Assembly: GCA_944990035.1 (NCBI GenBank)
Contig: CALYLX010000139.1
Location: 310,001 to 374,000 of the forward strand
Direction of reading: 5' to 3'
Length of the DNA stretch: 64,000 bases
Source of the DNA: Clitopilus passeckerianus
Lineage: Eukaryota; Basidiomycota; Agaricomycetes; Agaricales; Entolomataceae
Below, piece after piece: positions 1 to 12,016 of the stretch (positions are counted from its first letter, which is position 1; each line of letters starts with the position of its first letter). Made by a program: the position numbers and the translations under genes. Below the pieces are notes generated by a model. The model was not told the DNA's origin and ran no database searches. It saw only the letters and a program-made list of their open reading frames with translations.

Positions 1-1532
1 CGAAAGGAAGAAGGGCAAAGACGAGTCCTATTGGCCTGTCGGAGTCCACGAAAACAACTTCATGTGTGTCATTCTGAAGGTTTGTGGTACTTTTTTTATT
101 GCCGACATGGATAGAAGAAGTTAATGGCTTTTACATGTAGGGACGACAAGAACATCCAGGGTTCCCTCGACCTTTGATGCAAGAACTCCAATTACGCATG
201 CCTTTCCGGCGAGAAGACGAAAAGGAGGAACAGTTAGTACGAATGACTTCCTTGTCGAGGTTATGCTTATGCCTTCACAGGCTCGAACTTGAATCGTTCA
301 TGATTCAGAATGCTCTGGACTCTCTTGATGAAGAGCTTACCACGGATGAGATTGTTCAACGCGAACGCGCCATGGATAAGGAGTTCATCATCCTAATCCA
401 GGGAGCGTGCAAATCGGACAACGTCCCCCGAGCAATCGAGCTCACGAAGCTGCTACACAACCTCGTTTCATTCGACAGCGCCATGAAGCTCGCAGATTTC
501 TACCATCTCCCTGGTTTCAAGGAGAAAGTTGGCCTTCTCAAAGCCGACAGGGAGGAAAATGAGGATAGGCTTGTTGCTGCTCGGAACAAGAGACGAAGGT
601 GGATGAAAGCAGATGCTCCTCTGCGGGAGGTGCAAACAGCTTTCAACGGCCTTTCAACCGGACGCGTCGACCTCTTGAGTGATGAGCGGCCACCTCCACC
701 TGTTGAGCGACCCCGAATGGCTCGAGTGACTGTGCCAATCATAGAGAAGACGCGGTACAGTTCGCAAGCACCTGCTGCCATCACACCTGAACCACAGGAG
801 TCATACCCAGACAACGCAGATTCCCCATCCTCCGGCGGAGAAAATAAACGAAAACGGGAAGAAGATGATGATGTTTCACAAGCTGCTGCTAGTTCCGACT
901 TTGCCATGCCACCACCTCCGCCAAAGCAACGTAAGCTTCCTCCATATTACCAAAAGCGCTCTCCTTCTGACCATTGATACAGGAGCCAACCCTTTCGCAA
1001 AGAAATCAGGTCAAGATGGCCAGCGAAATCCATTTTCGCGCAAGAATGATCCTGTGAACGGCAAAACTATTCACAAGAGCGAGAGCTTCTTCGACAAAGT
1101 TGGTGCAGCGGAAGATCTCGCTAATGCACCCAAGAAACGTGCGTAATCCACTCTTGCCTATCTCCCCAAGACTCACACTTCCTTAGGGCCTGCGAAGATC
1201 GCAAACAAGGATAAAATCACCCAGCAGGGAACGTTGATCGGCATGGTCTCTATCACACCAAAAGAAAAGACTGCCAAACAGAAAAAGAAAGATGAGGTGG
1301 ACTCTCAGAACGTTGAGTCGCAGGATGATGATGTTCCGATGTCCGACGCAACAACCTTTGTCGAGACTAGTTCGCAACAGCAGACCCTCCCCGGAGATTC
1401 CGCTATGAGCTGTGAAGAAACTCAGATCTATGAAACTCAGTCGCAGAAGGTGGATGTGGTGAGTGGCTTCTTCCCATTGCTTTCACGTTGCTGATGATGC
1501 ACTTGAAGGAAACGCAACTGGTGGACGAGTAA
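1..1532 (+). CDS. mcl1: Ctf4/Mcl1-type replisome adaptor, C-terminal part (5' end outside window)
   Basis: This is the C-terminal part of a Ctf4/Mcl1/WDHD1 protein, the trimeric adaptor that links the replicative helicase to DNA polymerase alpha. Visible exons are <2..79, 141..930, 983..1138, 1187..1458 and 1509..1532; all splice with GT-AG and keep one frame, so the stop codons inside the introns at 977, 1146 and 1494 are not real ends. The first exons give the conserved helical region after the beta-propeller ([10 protein letters not shown], then [15 protein letters not shown] and [22 protein letters not shown]). The tail is a low-complexity, Pro/Lys-rich segment with two NPF motifs (ANPFAKK and RNPFSRK), as is usual for fungal members. 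The upstream WD40 half lies outside the window. The family call rests on recognition of the helical segment; convergent to the next gene with 250 bp between stops. Confidence 0.82.
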
Positions 1533-1783
1533 TACGTTCTCATATTATCGCATACTTCTGTATATTAGTATATCTATTAGACTCCCATTATGTATCCGTC
1601 GCTCTCGGAATGCAATACTGCTCCATCAAGTGTCATTCAACCAATCGTGCTTTCCTCAGAGCCGCCCATAATCCAGCTAGGTGCAAGGCGCGCCGCTGTG
1701 AGCGTTGATGGTACACCGAATGTGGTATATTTTCCGAGATAGATATCGGAGAGAGAAGTGCTTTCCAGGTAAGCCAAACGTGC

Positions 1784-3308
1784 TCACTTCTCCCTCTGTT
1801 CGAACGCCTCACTCAGGCCAAGATCCTGATATTTCCAGTTCAGTTACAGGCTAATATGACAGACGAAGATGTATACCTCTGGTGCAAATGGCCATTCATC
1901 AAAGGCTTTGAGGAGTATCGCCCACTCAGATGGAGACATCATCCGAACTGGCCTCTTTATGTCAAGTCGTTGGGATTCAGGAAGGTTTGGGTCGGTCACC
2001 ATCTTCAGAAGCGTTCTTGCACCAGGAGCTATCGAACTGGATAGGAAAGGTAAACGTCAACCCAACCCCAAATTGTAAAATCACATCACATAACGTACGG
2101 GATGCAGTCTTCAACCTTTGACGCCTTTCGGACGAACATACGTCTTAGAATGTAGTCCCAGGCGTCCATCTGGCCCTTCTGGATGACCTGCTCTTCGTAC
2201 GGGAGAACGTTAACCGCTGTGAAGGGGTTTCCGATCGCCCTGGTTTTTCTCCTCATGTCCGTGAAGGCCGTGACCCTGGTGGGGTGGAAGTTCTCGTCGA
2301 AAGGTTGCAGGACGTCATATGGTAGAGCTTCTTTGGATTCCGCAGTGGCTTCTGCAACAACGCTGACTTTGCATCGGGCTTTGTCTTTCCCTCTGGCTAT
2401 TATGCGCTATGGAGGTTGAGTTTGAGTTTACGTATGGACTGGGGGGTATGAGGGCAAAACCGCCTACCGCGTACATGTTCTCTGCCATGATGAAACTCAT
2501 AGGCACTCGGCCGTAAGAGAATAGCCATTGTTGGTCTGGTATTGTTCGGAAGAGTTGAGCAACTAGTTGTTCACCAATGACCGTGGAGGGAATATGTGAG
2601 ATGAAATGTAGGTTTGGGTGTACTGTGAATTGCAGAGTTGTTAGGTAGCCTACGGCAAGAGCATAGAAGGCAGTTTACCTCCCTCTGACCATGGAAGTGC
2701 CGGGACGTCAATCTGGCCAGTTTCCTTCAGTTCCGTGTAAGTGGACCACGCATGTCCCGTCTGGGGAACCACCACGACACGAGGGTCTAGACGTTGCAAG
2801 GGCTAAATGCATTCTCAGTCAAACATTGATTCGAAGGGAGATCCATGCCACATACCATGAGATATTCCAAATATGTTTCCCAGTCCTCCAGTACAATTAT
2901 CTTCCGAATTCTGTCCTTTGGGAGGTCCAGAAGCGCTCGGGTAAGCGTGCCAGGACCTATGACATGTTAGTATCCGATAAGGTTATTGAAGACCATTCAA
3001 AGCTTACCTGGAAATGCCTCAATAATAACCTTGTCCTTAGAACCGGCCGGCACGAATGCCTCTGCAACTTGTGCCGCTACGTCCTCATTCCGCAAGGACA
3101 CACGATGGCCAATGAGTATTGGGGCTGGGAATGCTTTTCTCCAGTCCTGAGCAGTTTCAGGCAGCTTGATTTTGTCAGTATTTTCCTCATACTTTTTGAG
3201 AACTGAGGGGTCCGTCAAATATGTTGTCGTGGCTGAGTAGCATCGTCTTGGGAGGTGACGAAACCTATGAATGAGATTCGACCGCCATGTTGCAGCAAGC
3301 GTAGACAT
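1784..3308 (-). CDS. mtf1: Mitochondrial transcription factor B / rRNA adenine dimethylase-like protein
   Basis: Predicted 396-residue protein. Exons in transcription order are 3308..3008, 2956..2856, 2802..2679, 2622..2468, 2406..2099, 2036..1877 and 1825..1784; all phases agree. The N-terminus is rich in Arg, Ser and Thr with no acidic residue in the first 30, as expected for a mitochondrial presequence. Residues about 96-110 give the SAM-binding motif I of the KsgA/TFB family (EAFPGPGTLTRALL), followed by a motif II-like acidic end (KIIVLEDWE). The family includes yeast Mtf1, which opens mitochondrial promoters with Rpo41, and mitochondrial rRNA dimethylases. A promoter-melting role is favoured here because the motif I glycine pattern is altered, but catalytic activity cannot be excluded. 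A second short ORF upstream of 3308 has no support. Confidence 0.78.
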
Positions 3309-3600
3309 TGAGCGGGTAGTAAGAAATGCAAGCCGCCAGCCCTGCAGAGGTATCTTTGGTATTCACTATCGTGGTCGACGGTGGCGGCAGTGAGGACAGT
3401 GCCAATAGCAGGCTCGGCACCCAAAATTCATGCACTGGATTATGTAATATGCCCAGTGATAGCCGCCGTTATTAGCGGCTCGGTCCGACAATTCCGAATG
3501 GAAAGTTAAAATTCGCAGAAACTAACATGCTTTACACTGCACATTGTCAACAGATGAATATTCAGAGAACAGCGCTAGTAATTAGAACAGTTTAATGCCA

Positions 3601-5230
3601 CTATTTAGGCCCCTGTGTTTCAACCGGACTCTCAGGAGAGACCTCAGACTCGTCGATCAAGCTGGCGTAATATCTCATGGCCGTGGCCATGGCGCTATAT
3701 GTCGACGACATCAGCTTAATCTTAGCTTGCAAAGTCTGTAACAAGGATGAAATTAGAAACCATATGCTGAGTTCAAGTTAAAGGGCGAGTTCTTGCCTTA
3801 TCTGTATGGACATCCTTCAGGGTAGATTTGCAAAGGCTACGAGCATCCTGCGAACACTGGCACCCAAGTCAGGGATAGTGTTCTTCCACTAGGCATACGA
3901 AAACGTACATTGGTCCAAATGTCTGCAAAGCTCCCGAGGCGGCCGAACATATCGCTGCTCTGATCGATACAGAGCTGTAGTTTGGACTTGAGCTCCCCGA
4001 GCATCTGGAGCTGTTTATTTGCTTCATCGAGCTCGCGCTGCTTGTCCTCAATCTCGTTCTCAACCTCTGTAAGGAGCAAATTAGAACTTCTGTGGCAGAT
4101 AGAGTAGCACTGTGCTTACTTGTCCTTTTGACAAGGGCAGCAATAAGAGCTGACAACTTGCCGATAGCAGCAACAATTCCAGCAACCTAATGGAGTCATT
4201 AGTAGCCGGACGACCAAATCCTAGACGGTGCACTCACCAAAACTGCTATAACAATCTTAGGGGCGAAGGCTGCAAATGCAGTCACGCTAACAGCCACGAT
4301 AACACCAATCGTTGCCGCAGCTGCAGTAGCTCCCAAAGCGATTCCCATCTCCGTGATCTATAGGCGTGGTAAATGAAATAACCCCCGACTAGCCGACGGA
4401 ATATTTCTTACCAAGTTGTTCAGACTGTCGGTGCAAAACAATCATTAACCGGGGCGATTATCAATAGGAACGAGCTCACTCGTCGAGATCCTTCTTCAGG
4501 GAAGCTATGTCATCTGTCAAAGAGGTGATCTGATCATTGAGCTTCTCTCCCTCGTCTTCTGCAAATTTCGAGAACTTTTCAGAGAAAGCTTCGACATCTG
4601 CCTGCAACTTGGTGAAATCGTCCGATTGGTCCTTGGTCCTGACTGGATTAGCACGCTATGAAGTATATGTTAGAACGGCCTCAAAGACTGAACAAATACG
4701 AATGACGCACATCAGCGAAGGCCGTGAGGTCCTTGAGGTTGTCCTCGTATTCAGACTCGCCGTCGAGGACAATCGGGAGAACGACGTCGACAAGATCTAT
4801 GCCATTGGTTATCAAAGAGGAAGGCACTGAGGAAGCATCGTTATCCTTACCACGAAGATAGGCTTCGGTCTTCATAGCAGCGCTACGAGATTGCCACACT
4901 GGCAGGAGATTAGTATAGCGCTAAATATTTTCGTGAACATGATGTACACAAATCAAGAGCCAAATAAGACCTTCTGGTATTTAACCCAGGTCGGCTGGAG
5001 TTTCGCAATAGGCTGCCCAGTCTTATCCTTGTAATTATTCTGGTCGACCACAGCAAGCTGCCTGCGAATACTCTCAAAGGTCCTATCGGTGGCGATGGCT
5101 TGCTGGGAAAGCTTCTTGACCTTTCCGGCAATATCGTCAGAGGACGTATCGAGCTTAGCAGCCATCGAAGTGTAGACTTTGGCTTGCGTTTCGGGCGTCA
5201 TTCCTTGGACCTGAAGGTCCTTGATGGCAG
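3601..5230 (-). CDS. Alpha-pore-forming-protein-like helical protein, apparently 5'-truncated
   Basis: A multi-exon minus-strand gene ending with TAG at 3601-3603. Coding exons interrupted by short introns cover about 5230-4955, 4890-4690, 4640-4480, 4370-4240, 4190-4120, 4070-3910 and 3850-3600. The product is almost entirely helical: long amphipathic helices at both ends flank one central hydrophobic two-helix stretch (Ala/Val/Ile-rich, encoded at about 4360-4150), after which a heptad-rich coiled-coil segment follows. This layout resembles the ClyA/HBL-type alpha-pore-forming protein fold, relatives of which occur in basidiomycetes; the assignment is structural inference, not a recognised signature. 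The coding frame runs into a stop just above 5230 next to a possible splice acceptor, and no credible first exon is visible, so the 5' end looks lost at the junction with the neighbouring F-box fragment. No signal peptide is seen. Confidence 0.5.
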
Positions 5231-5233
5231 GCT

Positions 5234-6184
5234 ATGAGCCAGTCTGAAGGCATTCCATTCTCACATGCCACTTCTCTGAGTATCGCCGCCAACAGGTATT
5301 CAATGTTGCAAACCAGCGAGCTTGCCCATAAGCTACCCCATGTTTCGGAAATTACCCTCATTGCTGACAGGGATTGCGTGGGGTCAAACATGCCCGACCT
5401 ATTCGAATATCCTTGGGAGCGTTACACCAGCATCACATTGACACGGTTCCTACTAACCCTGCGCGACGCTCAACGGTTCATGTTTAGTTGCCACCGCCTT
5501 GTAGCACTGGATCTAGCGATTGGCTTTGACGAGCCGTTCACTACACTTCTGGACCTCGAGATAAAGTTACCCACGCTAGAACAATTGACCGTCGCGATAG
5601 ATGTTGACTCTATGGCAGAAAACGCTGTGGTGCTTTTCTTTACCCATTTGAACATTCCCCGTATCGAGAAGCTCAAGTTATCCCCCTTTCTCCCTATGTC
5701 CTACCAATGTCTCGAACTGCCGCAAGAACTGTGGCCTCACCTTTACAAATTAAAGAAGATGCGATCTCTCGAGATAGAGCAGTGTAGAGGCGTTGACACC
5801 GAGGGCATTCTCAATCATTTCCCGTCTCTCCAGTATCTATCCATCTGTGATGAACCAGGTAACGAGATGCGCCAACCCTCGATTGATGCCCTTGCATCTG
5901 GTGCGGTGGGGGCTAATCTTAGTACTCTTCGCTGCAGAATGGCGGAGGAGGATATAGAGCCATTCTTGGCTATACTGGAGATGCAATGGATGCGAGCCTC
6001 CCAGGCCATTGCATCGTGCATACAGGACGCAAGGATATCAGTCAGGTCCGACAACCGGGATTTGTTCAACCTTCGTGTTCAAAATATGAAGGAGGAGATT
6101 GGTGTCCGGTATAGGGCTAAGTTTGGTCCGCCAGTGGTACAACTCAGAGTGGAGAAATGGTCTGTTCATGTCGATATGGGATGA
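5234..6184 (+). pseudogene. F-box/LRR-like protein fragment lacking its F-box end
   Basis: A 316-codon open frame matching the central and C-terminal parts of the large agaricomycete F-box/LRR-like families. It has the PWERYTSITL block, then the L-x-L-type repeats (LVALDLAIGF, LPTLEQLTVAI, LPSLQYLSICDEP) and the usual tail helix EPFLAILEMQWMRASQAI. The N-terminal F-box helices are missing: the frame is open only back to about 5225, and the first residues already belong to the middle of the family. It therefore looks like a 5'-truncated remnant whose break coincides with the missing 5' end of the divergent gene below it. Whether it is transcribed cannot be told. It ends 250 bp before the first NLR gene. 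Confidence 0.7.
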
Positions 6185-6433
6185 ATCAAAATCAAAGAGT
6201 ATTGTACATTCCATCTACTCATGCAATACACCAGTCCTGTTCCCAATGTCGTCCTTTAATTTTAAAAACAATTTGACACTTAGAACAATTGCCGGAGCTA
6301 TTTTTGATTGGGAACACTCACAGCATCGTGCTACCTCGATCAACATCATCAAGCCTATGCAACATGAAGATACTAGGTACAAACGACATTTCCAGCTCAG
6401 TTCGAGCCTTGACACGGCTTCAAGTTCTGCTTC

Positions 6434-9400
6434 ATGTCAAAAAGTCCAGATACCCACAGCTCAGGCTGCTTTCCATGTAGCTGGAGGAAACGCAAGAACT
6501 TGAAGAAGACTTCTCAGGTGGCGGCTGCGAGGGCGACTGAGGTGGCACGTAACGACGGGACTGCTTTCTTGAGTCGCTAAACTAATCTTGCCTCCAGACC
6601 CCTCCTCCATACGAACCAAGAGTTGAACCTGCCAGCGAACAGGTGCCCAAGGATATCCCTTCTACTGGTGAATATGCCCTAGAAGCAACGAAGAAAACCC
6701 TTGAAATATTGCAAGGTGCAGCCGGCTTGATCCCTATTCCGCTGGTCAAAGAGGTGCTCGAAATTGGGGTTGCGATTCTCTCTACATGCGAGGTATGGAA
6801 CTCACTCTGATATGTCGCACCTTCTGCTGATGAACTACTTCGTAGGCGATTAATGAAGTCCAAGAAAAGGTCAATACTCTGAAGAACAGGATTGGCGAAT
6901 TCCTTCTGGTGATTGCAAAGGTTGTGAGGGACAAGGGTGATAATCCCATAACGAAACTTTCGGAGGATCTTTCGGAGGAGATGGACGCCCTAAAAAGGTG
7001 CGAAATCCTAATAGACTAAACCTGCTACTGTCTAGCTTACTTGGCTTTCAAGGTGTCTTACCATCATAACTGCCCGGCTCGACCAGATCAAGGACCAGAA
7101 TCGAGTTCTAACTGCCCTTCTTCCGCAAGCAAACAAGGAGACAATCGACGAATGCCTGGTGGACTTCCAAGACAGTATCGACCGCTTTCAGGTAGGTTTG
7201 AAACCAATGCCTTAGTGCTCATTGCTGAATTACGTTCTCAACAGACACTTCGCGGTATTCACGCCTCACAAGATCTTGGCGAACTTCAGATACAAGTTGC
7301 CGAGATGTACGGCCTAACTCAAGAGGTGTTGCGAAAAGTGGATCATATTGAAGGTCGGATGAATGAAGTGAAGAGTGCGGTTGATGAAATCAAGGCTATG
7401 ATGGACCGAAATACCAACCTTTCGACATATACCGCAGCAGGATTGATGCCCCGCGTGCCGAACATTTTCTTTGGAAGGACGGTAGTTGTCGATTCAATTG
7501 CAAAAGAGCTTTCCGCAGGAACATCGAGCCCTGCAAGAGTATGCATCCTCGGACCCGGTGGGCAGGGCAAGACATCCACGGCTCTGGCGGTTATGAACCA
7601 CCCCATAATTCAAGAACGATACCCAAAACAACACCGATACTGGGTGCCATGCATCAGTGCTAACTCACCCTCAACTTTCCTCACCATACTCGCAAAACAC
7701 CTGCAGGCACCTAGCAAAGCTGAAGACCCTTTACAGGCAATCTTCTCCATTCTAAACGAGTCTGAGGAGCCGCGTCTCATTCTTCTGGATAATTTCGAGA
7801 CCCCATGGCATCCCGTTGAAGGCACCCAACAATCTATCAAGGACATCCTGTCATCTCTCGATTCCCTACCCCATGTCAACATCCTTGTTACAATGCGCTC
7901 GGAGTTCCCGCCACTCGACCATTGGACGGCTGAGAAGCTTTCCAGTCTTAACCCGGAGGATGCACGAAAGATATACACGGCAATCGATAAGGATGTAACC
8001 CATTCCTCAGAGCTAGACGAGCTGCTTGCAGCTTTAGGCCATTTACCTTATGCCATTACTCTAATGGCAACCAGGGGGAAACGGTCACTGTCTTCTCCTG
8101 CGGAGCTCCTGGAGGAATGGAAGAAATCAGGAACCGACATGCTGTCCAAAGCCGAAGAGGGCATGGATCATTCCATTGAACTCTCCGTTGATAGCAAGTT
8201 CGTCTCCGGGTCATCAGGCGCTCTCCAACTCTTGCAGGTTCTTTCAATGCTACCTGCTGGCGTCCTCCGGAATGACCTCCAGATATGGTTGGAGTCATGG
8301 GAATCTGATGCCCTCGATACTCTCCGAGAGGCGGCGCTGGTACGCACCACCGAAGTCGAGTTAGGAGGAACACGGAAGATTCATCTTTTTGTGCTCCCGG
8401 TGGTGCAATCTTATATGCATCGCCGTGGTCGCATCCCTGATGCTGTCCAGGAGAATGTTCGTCGAGCCTGTTGCAAATTCCTCGTAACGAGGTCGTCGGT
8501 TATGACGGGGCCTTCTGTTCCTACCTATAGGCAGGATATTGCTGCTATCGCATCACAAGAAACCAACATCCAGTCTTTACTCACAAAAATCGTGGCCGAC
8601 GCGAAGGCGAAAGCGCCGACCGTCGACCCGACCTCTCCCCCTCCCGTCAATCTCACTATTCTTCCTTCCGACGCAAACGAAGGCACCACCGTCCTTGAAG
8701 CAGCGTTGTTCTTTAGCGCCTATCAGTTCTGGACTAAGCCCAGGACAGAGCTCGCAGAGGAGGTTGTTTCGCTCGCAATAAGCATGAACGACTCTTGGCG
8801 CGAGGCGGAGGGTCGATTCTGCCTTGGCCATGCCCTCTGGCGTCTCAGCTCACACCGAGAAGCATCCAAACAGCTGGAGAAAGCGAGAGATATCTATCTT
8901 GCACTAGCAAACCACCCTCGAGGCGTTCGTGCTGCTTTCATGTCCATCATCAGCCTCATCTCGCTCCCCGATACGACTCGTGATCCTTTCTTGGCTCTCG
9001 CGAATGAAGCCCTCGCGGAGTGGGAACCACGCGCCGAGGAGAATAAGGAGGTGAAGGCATGGCTCTTGCAATACAAAGGCCAACTTGCCCTCTATGTTCA
9101 ACAGAACCCTGCAGAGTCCATAGAACACGCGAAGGCTTCACAGCAGCTGTTCGAGGAACTGAACCTGCCTTACGAGACGGGTATCGGTTTATACCTAGTC
9201 GCTCTCTCTTATTCCATGATGGGCGAGTTCGGGAAGTCGCTGGAGGCACTCAAAAACAACATACAGGACTTCACGGACGAGGCATATGGATCGTTGGGCA
9301 TTGGGCAAGATCTGGGACCGGTCTATTTCGAGAAGGCCAGGGCACTCAAGGCGCTCAATAGATGGGATGACGAGCTCATGGAAACTCTCAAAACGAGCCT

Positions 9401-9659
9401 CAAATTATACCAGGGCAGTGGGCTCCCAGTCGAAACTGCTATAATGATGGTCGAGCTATCAGAGGTGTACGTTCGCAACGAGGATTGGCCAGCTGCACGG
9501 TTGCTTTACGAGGAAGCCATCAGGAAGTGCGGCAAGATGGATGAACTCAGGGCCGTATGGGCCAGAAAGCATAGTGCGAATAACCTACGGTATGTCGAGA
9601 ACAGGGAAAGAAATATAACCGACGAAAGTATCACTTTCCTTGTCCCAGAAAGAAATTGA
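6434..9659 (+). CDS. NLR-type protein: helical N-domain, NB-ARC-like NTPase, TPR-like C-terminus (copy 1)
   Basis: Predicted 994-residue protein from exons 6434..6517, 6598..6792, 6846..6997, 7053..7191 and 7245..9659. A short basic, Cys-containing leader is followed by a helical domain (about residues 60-190, including GAAGLIPIPLVKEVLEIG) of the kind found at the N-terminus of many basidiomycete NLRs and kinases and compared to the MLKL/HeLo four-helix bundle. The NTPase shows a P-loop GPGGQGKTS (about 292), Walker B RLILLDNFE (about 368), a sensor-like ILVTMRSE (about 402) and a GLPL-like LGHLPYAITL (about 453). A winged-helix-like stretch and helical repeats of TPR type follow from about residue 590. 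STAND proteins of this plan act as ligand-triggered switches in non-self recognition and regulated cell death; the ligand is unknown. The start ATG is chosen because it precedes the only exon that splices in phase and matches copy 2 in style. Confidence 0.85.
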
Positions 9660-9762
9660 ATGATGGGAATGAATACAGGTACCAGTGATAGTGGATTCAT
9701 TTAGATCATGTAACAAAGATATGCGAGTTATATACAAATGTGCTAATCGATAAAGAAGAATA

Positions 9763-12016
9763 TTACGTCCGTGGGCGCTGGTGGTAAATATCAGGAGGTA
9801 CTCTAGGAGGCAGCGAACTGGGAGCCACGGTGTCCAATGTTTGAGTAGAGTAGAAACTCCCGGAGGACTCTGTGGCCGTCATATGCGTGCCATATCCAGC
9901 TCCCCTGACTGATCCAGGAAACATGCGAACAGGGTCCCCCGGTGGAGGCGTAACGCTCTCACTTGAAATGTTCCGCCTGTGCATAACAGGGACAGCTAGA
10001 GGTTGGAAATGGTCACCCTCAAGCCCTTCATTGCCTGCAGAAACCATCCGCCTGTGCTGTGGTCGCTGTGCTGAATTCGCATTTGACGTCCCGGAGTCTT
10101 CGTCAACAGAGAGCTGCCGGGTAGAGCGAGCTGGTGAACGGGCACCCAAAGGCCGGGCTCTAATAGATCCAGAGTCATCGTTCGGATCGTCAATGGAGCG
10201 GCGCTGTCGCCGCCATGAGCCCTGCGAGTTCTGATGAGAAAGGGTAGGTGATAGAAGAGACATCTGGATGCTGTCGGCTGAAGGTTGTTTGGTGGGGGCG
10301 GGTCGTGTACGAGATGTTGTAGCTTGCAGGTTGAGCGACTCTTGGGATGGCCCCTGAAGTATGGGCGACAATCGGGGTGCAAAGGATGGAGGTGATGGAG
10401 GTGGGATTCGTGGAGGTGGCGGTAAAGGAGGAAGAGCCTGGAAAAGCGTGGTTAGTTGCTTTCTATTACTATCAAAAAAAAATCAAAAATCATACCATCT
10501 GGGGAGGCGGTCCAGGCAGTTGAGACTGACGGGCTGAATCCCGACTTGAAGCAGTGGGTGTTGGTGGCTCAATCTTGACGACTTGGGAGGACAAATGACT
10601 GCTATGGTCGCTACTGAAGTTGGTATCGCGGTTGGTGATGAGATAGACGTGATTCTCGCTTCTCTCCGTATGTGCGATCAAGGACTCTTCCTCTTCTTCT
10701 ATAGACTGATGACCCTCCGAAGAGCCTTGAAACTGGTCGGCGTCAGTGATCAGGCCACGCCATCTTGTTGGAAGTTCCACAGAACGTGCAGGTCGACCCG
10801 AGCGACGTCCACTGGACAATGAATGTCCAGCAGAACTTGCATCAACACTGTCAATACGAAATCTACTGCTTGGCTTGGCATCCTTGACACCGACTGCTCG
10901 TTGTTTGAACGGAATTGGTATCTGTTCAGGCAGCTGGCGGAATTTCCGGGCTAGACGATCCCAAGTTCCTGGGCCATGGCCAGGTAACGCTTCAGGTTCA
11001 TCGTGAAGGGGTTTATCCAAGATGGCAAACGATTCCGCAGAAGGTAAGCGGGCATGGGGGGAACCATACTCCACATGTGGGTAGCTGGCGGCATCAACGT
11101 TGTCTTGGCTAGAGGAGCCTGTGCGGTCGATGGTCCAGCTGTCGCTCTTCCCCGCTGTGTGTACACGGGCTGGTGATTTCGTTTTGAACCAGCCTCGGCC
11201 GACTGGGGCACGGAACCTTTTCAAAGAGGCCCTGTATCTCAAATAGAGATACACCCCGAGGCCAAGCAGGATGGTTAATGCCGCTGAGAGGATGGGCAGC
11301 ATTATCTGGAGCGTAGTCCAATCCTTGGGCTTCGCCACTGATCCAAAGCTCGTCAGCGTAAGTCTGTAGGGAATGATGAGAGCAACATACTGTTCACAGC
11401 AGCTTCGAAGTCAAACTCTCCATTCGAGCCAATTGGCGCGAGGGCCCAATAGGGAATAGGATTGGAATCGCCCTTGTATTGACTTGGATAGCCGGTGGTG
11501 ACACTGACTGACTGTTTCTGACAGGTATCGTTCCAGTCCGAGAATTTGGGTGCTGAGGTGCTTCCTCCTTCCGATAGCAAGCAAGCACTCCGGACATTGA
11601 AGAATACATTGTTACTGCAGCTGATTGTTAGCGCCGATTCATCTAGAGGAGCAAACCTGATTACCAGGAGCATGGCGACGGTGTTGGGGAAGTTATATTT
11701 CCGGTATCGGTGCATGGAGCAGCCAGTGCATTCAACAGTGGGCAGGGTGACTGTCCATGAATGTTCATGAACAGCTAAAATTATGTTCGCAGTCAGTTAC
11801 ATCTACGCGACCTGCCTCATTGCAAAAGGCGCACCTTGTCAATGTCTTCCCCGCTCCGCTGCTTCTAAACATCCAGCGATAAGTGCCAAAGACAGCGTGT
11901 GAACACACCACGCAACTCACCAAACTGGCCTCATGCGGACTGGCTACCACAGCAGTAATGCTGCTTAGCCAGAGAATAATGAGAAGACGCCAGCCGAGCG
12001 CAGAGAGCAAGATCAT
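9763..12016 (-). CDS. Secreted-domain single-pass membrane protein with long disordered cytoplasmic tail
   Basis: The start at 12016 opens with a hydrophobic signal peptide (LLIILWLSSITAVVAS). A small Cys-containing extracellular domain follows (CTGCSMHRY near 11720, then a second exon near 11600-11400), then one membrane helix (MLPILSAALTILLGLGVYLYL) and a basic stop-transfer stretch. The remaining half is a Ser/Pro/Arg-rich tail with PPLPPPP runs that could bind SH3 or profilin partners. Exons: about 12016..11921, about 11773..11660, about 11616..11400, about 11338..10496 and 10437..9763. The join between the first two exons is not in phase with the strongest donor (GTGAGT at 11920) and needs a weaker GTTTGG donor, so that intron is uncertain. 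The layout (secreted domain, TM, Ser-rich tail) recalls cell-surface sensors, but no family is recognised. Confidence 0.72.

Noticed and set aside
500..907. Antisense frame over the Mcl1 exon and many similar long antisense frames (for example 53696-53214, 10371-9763 partners)
   Set aside because: They mirror the composition of a clear gene on the other strand, have no motifs and no phased neighbours.
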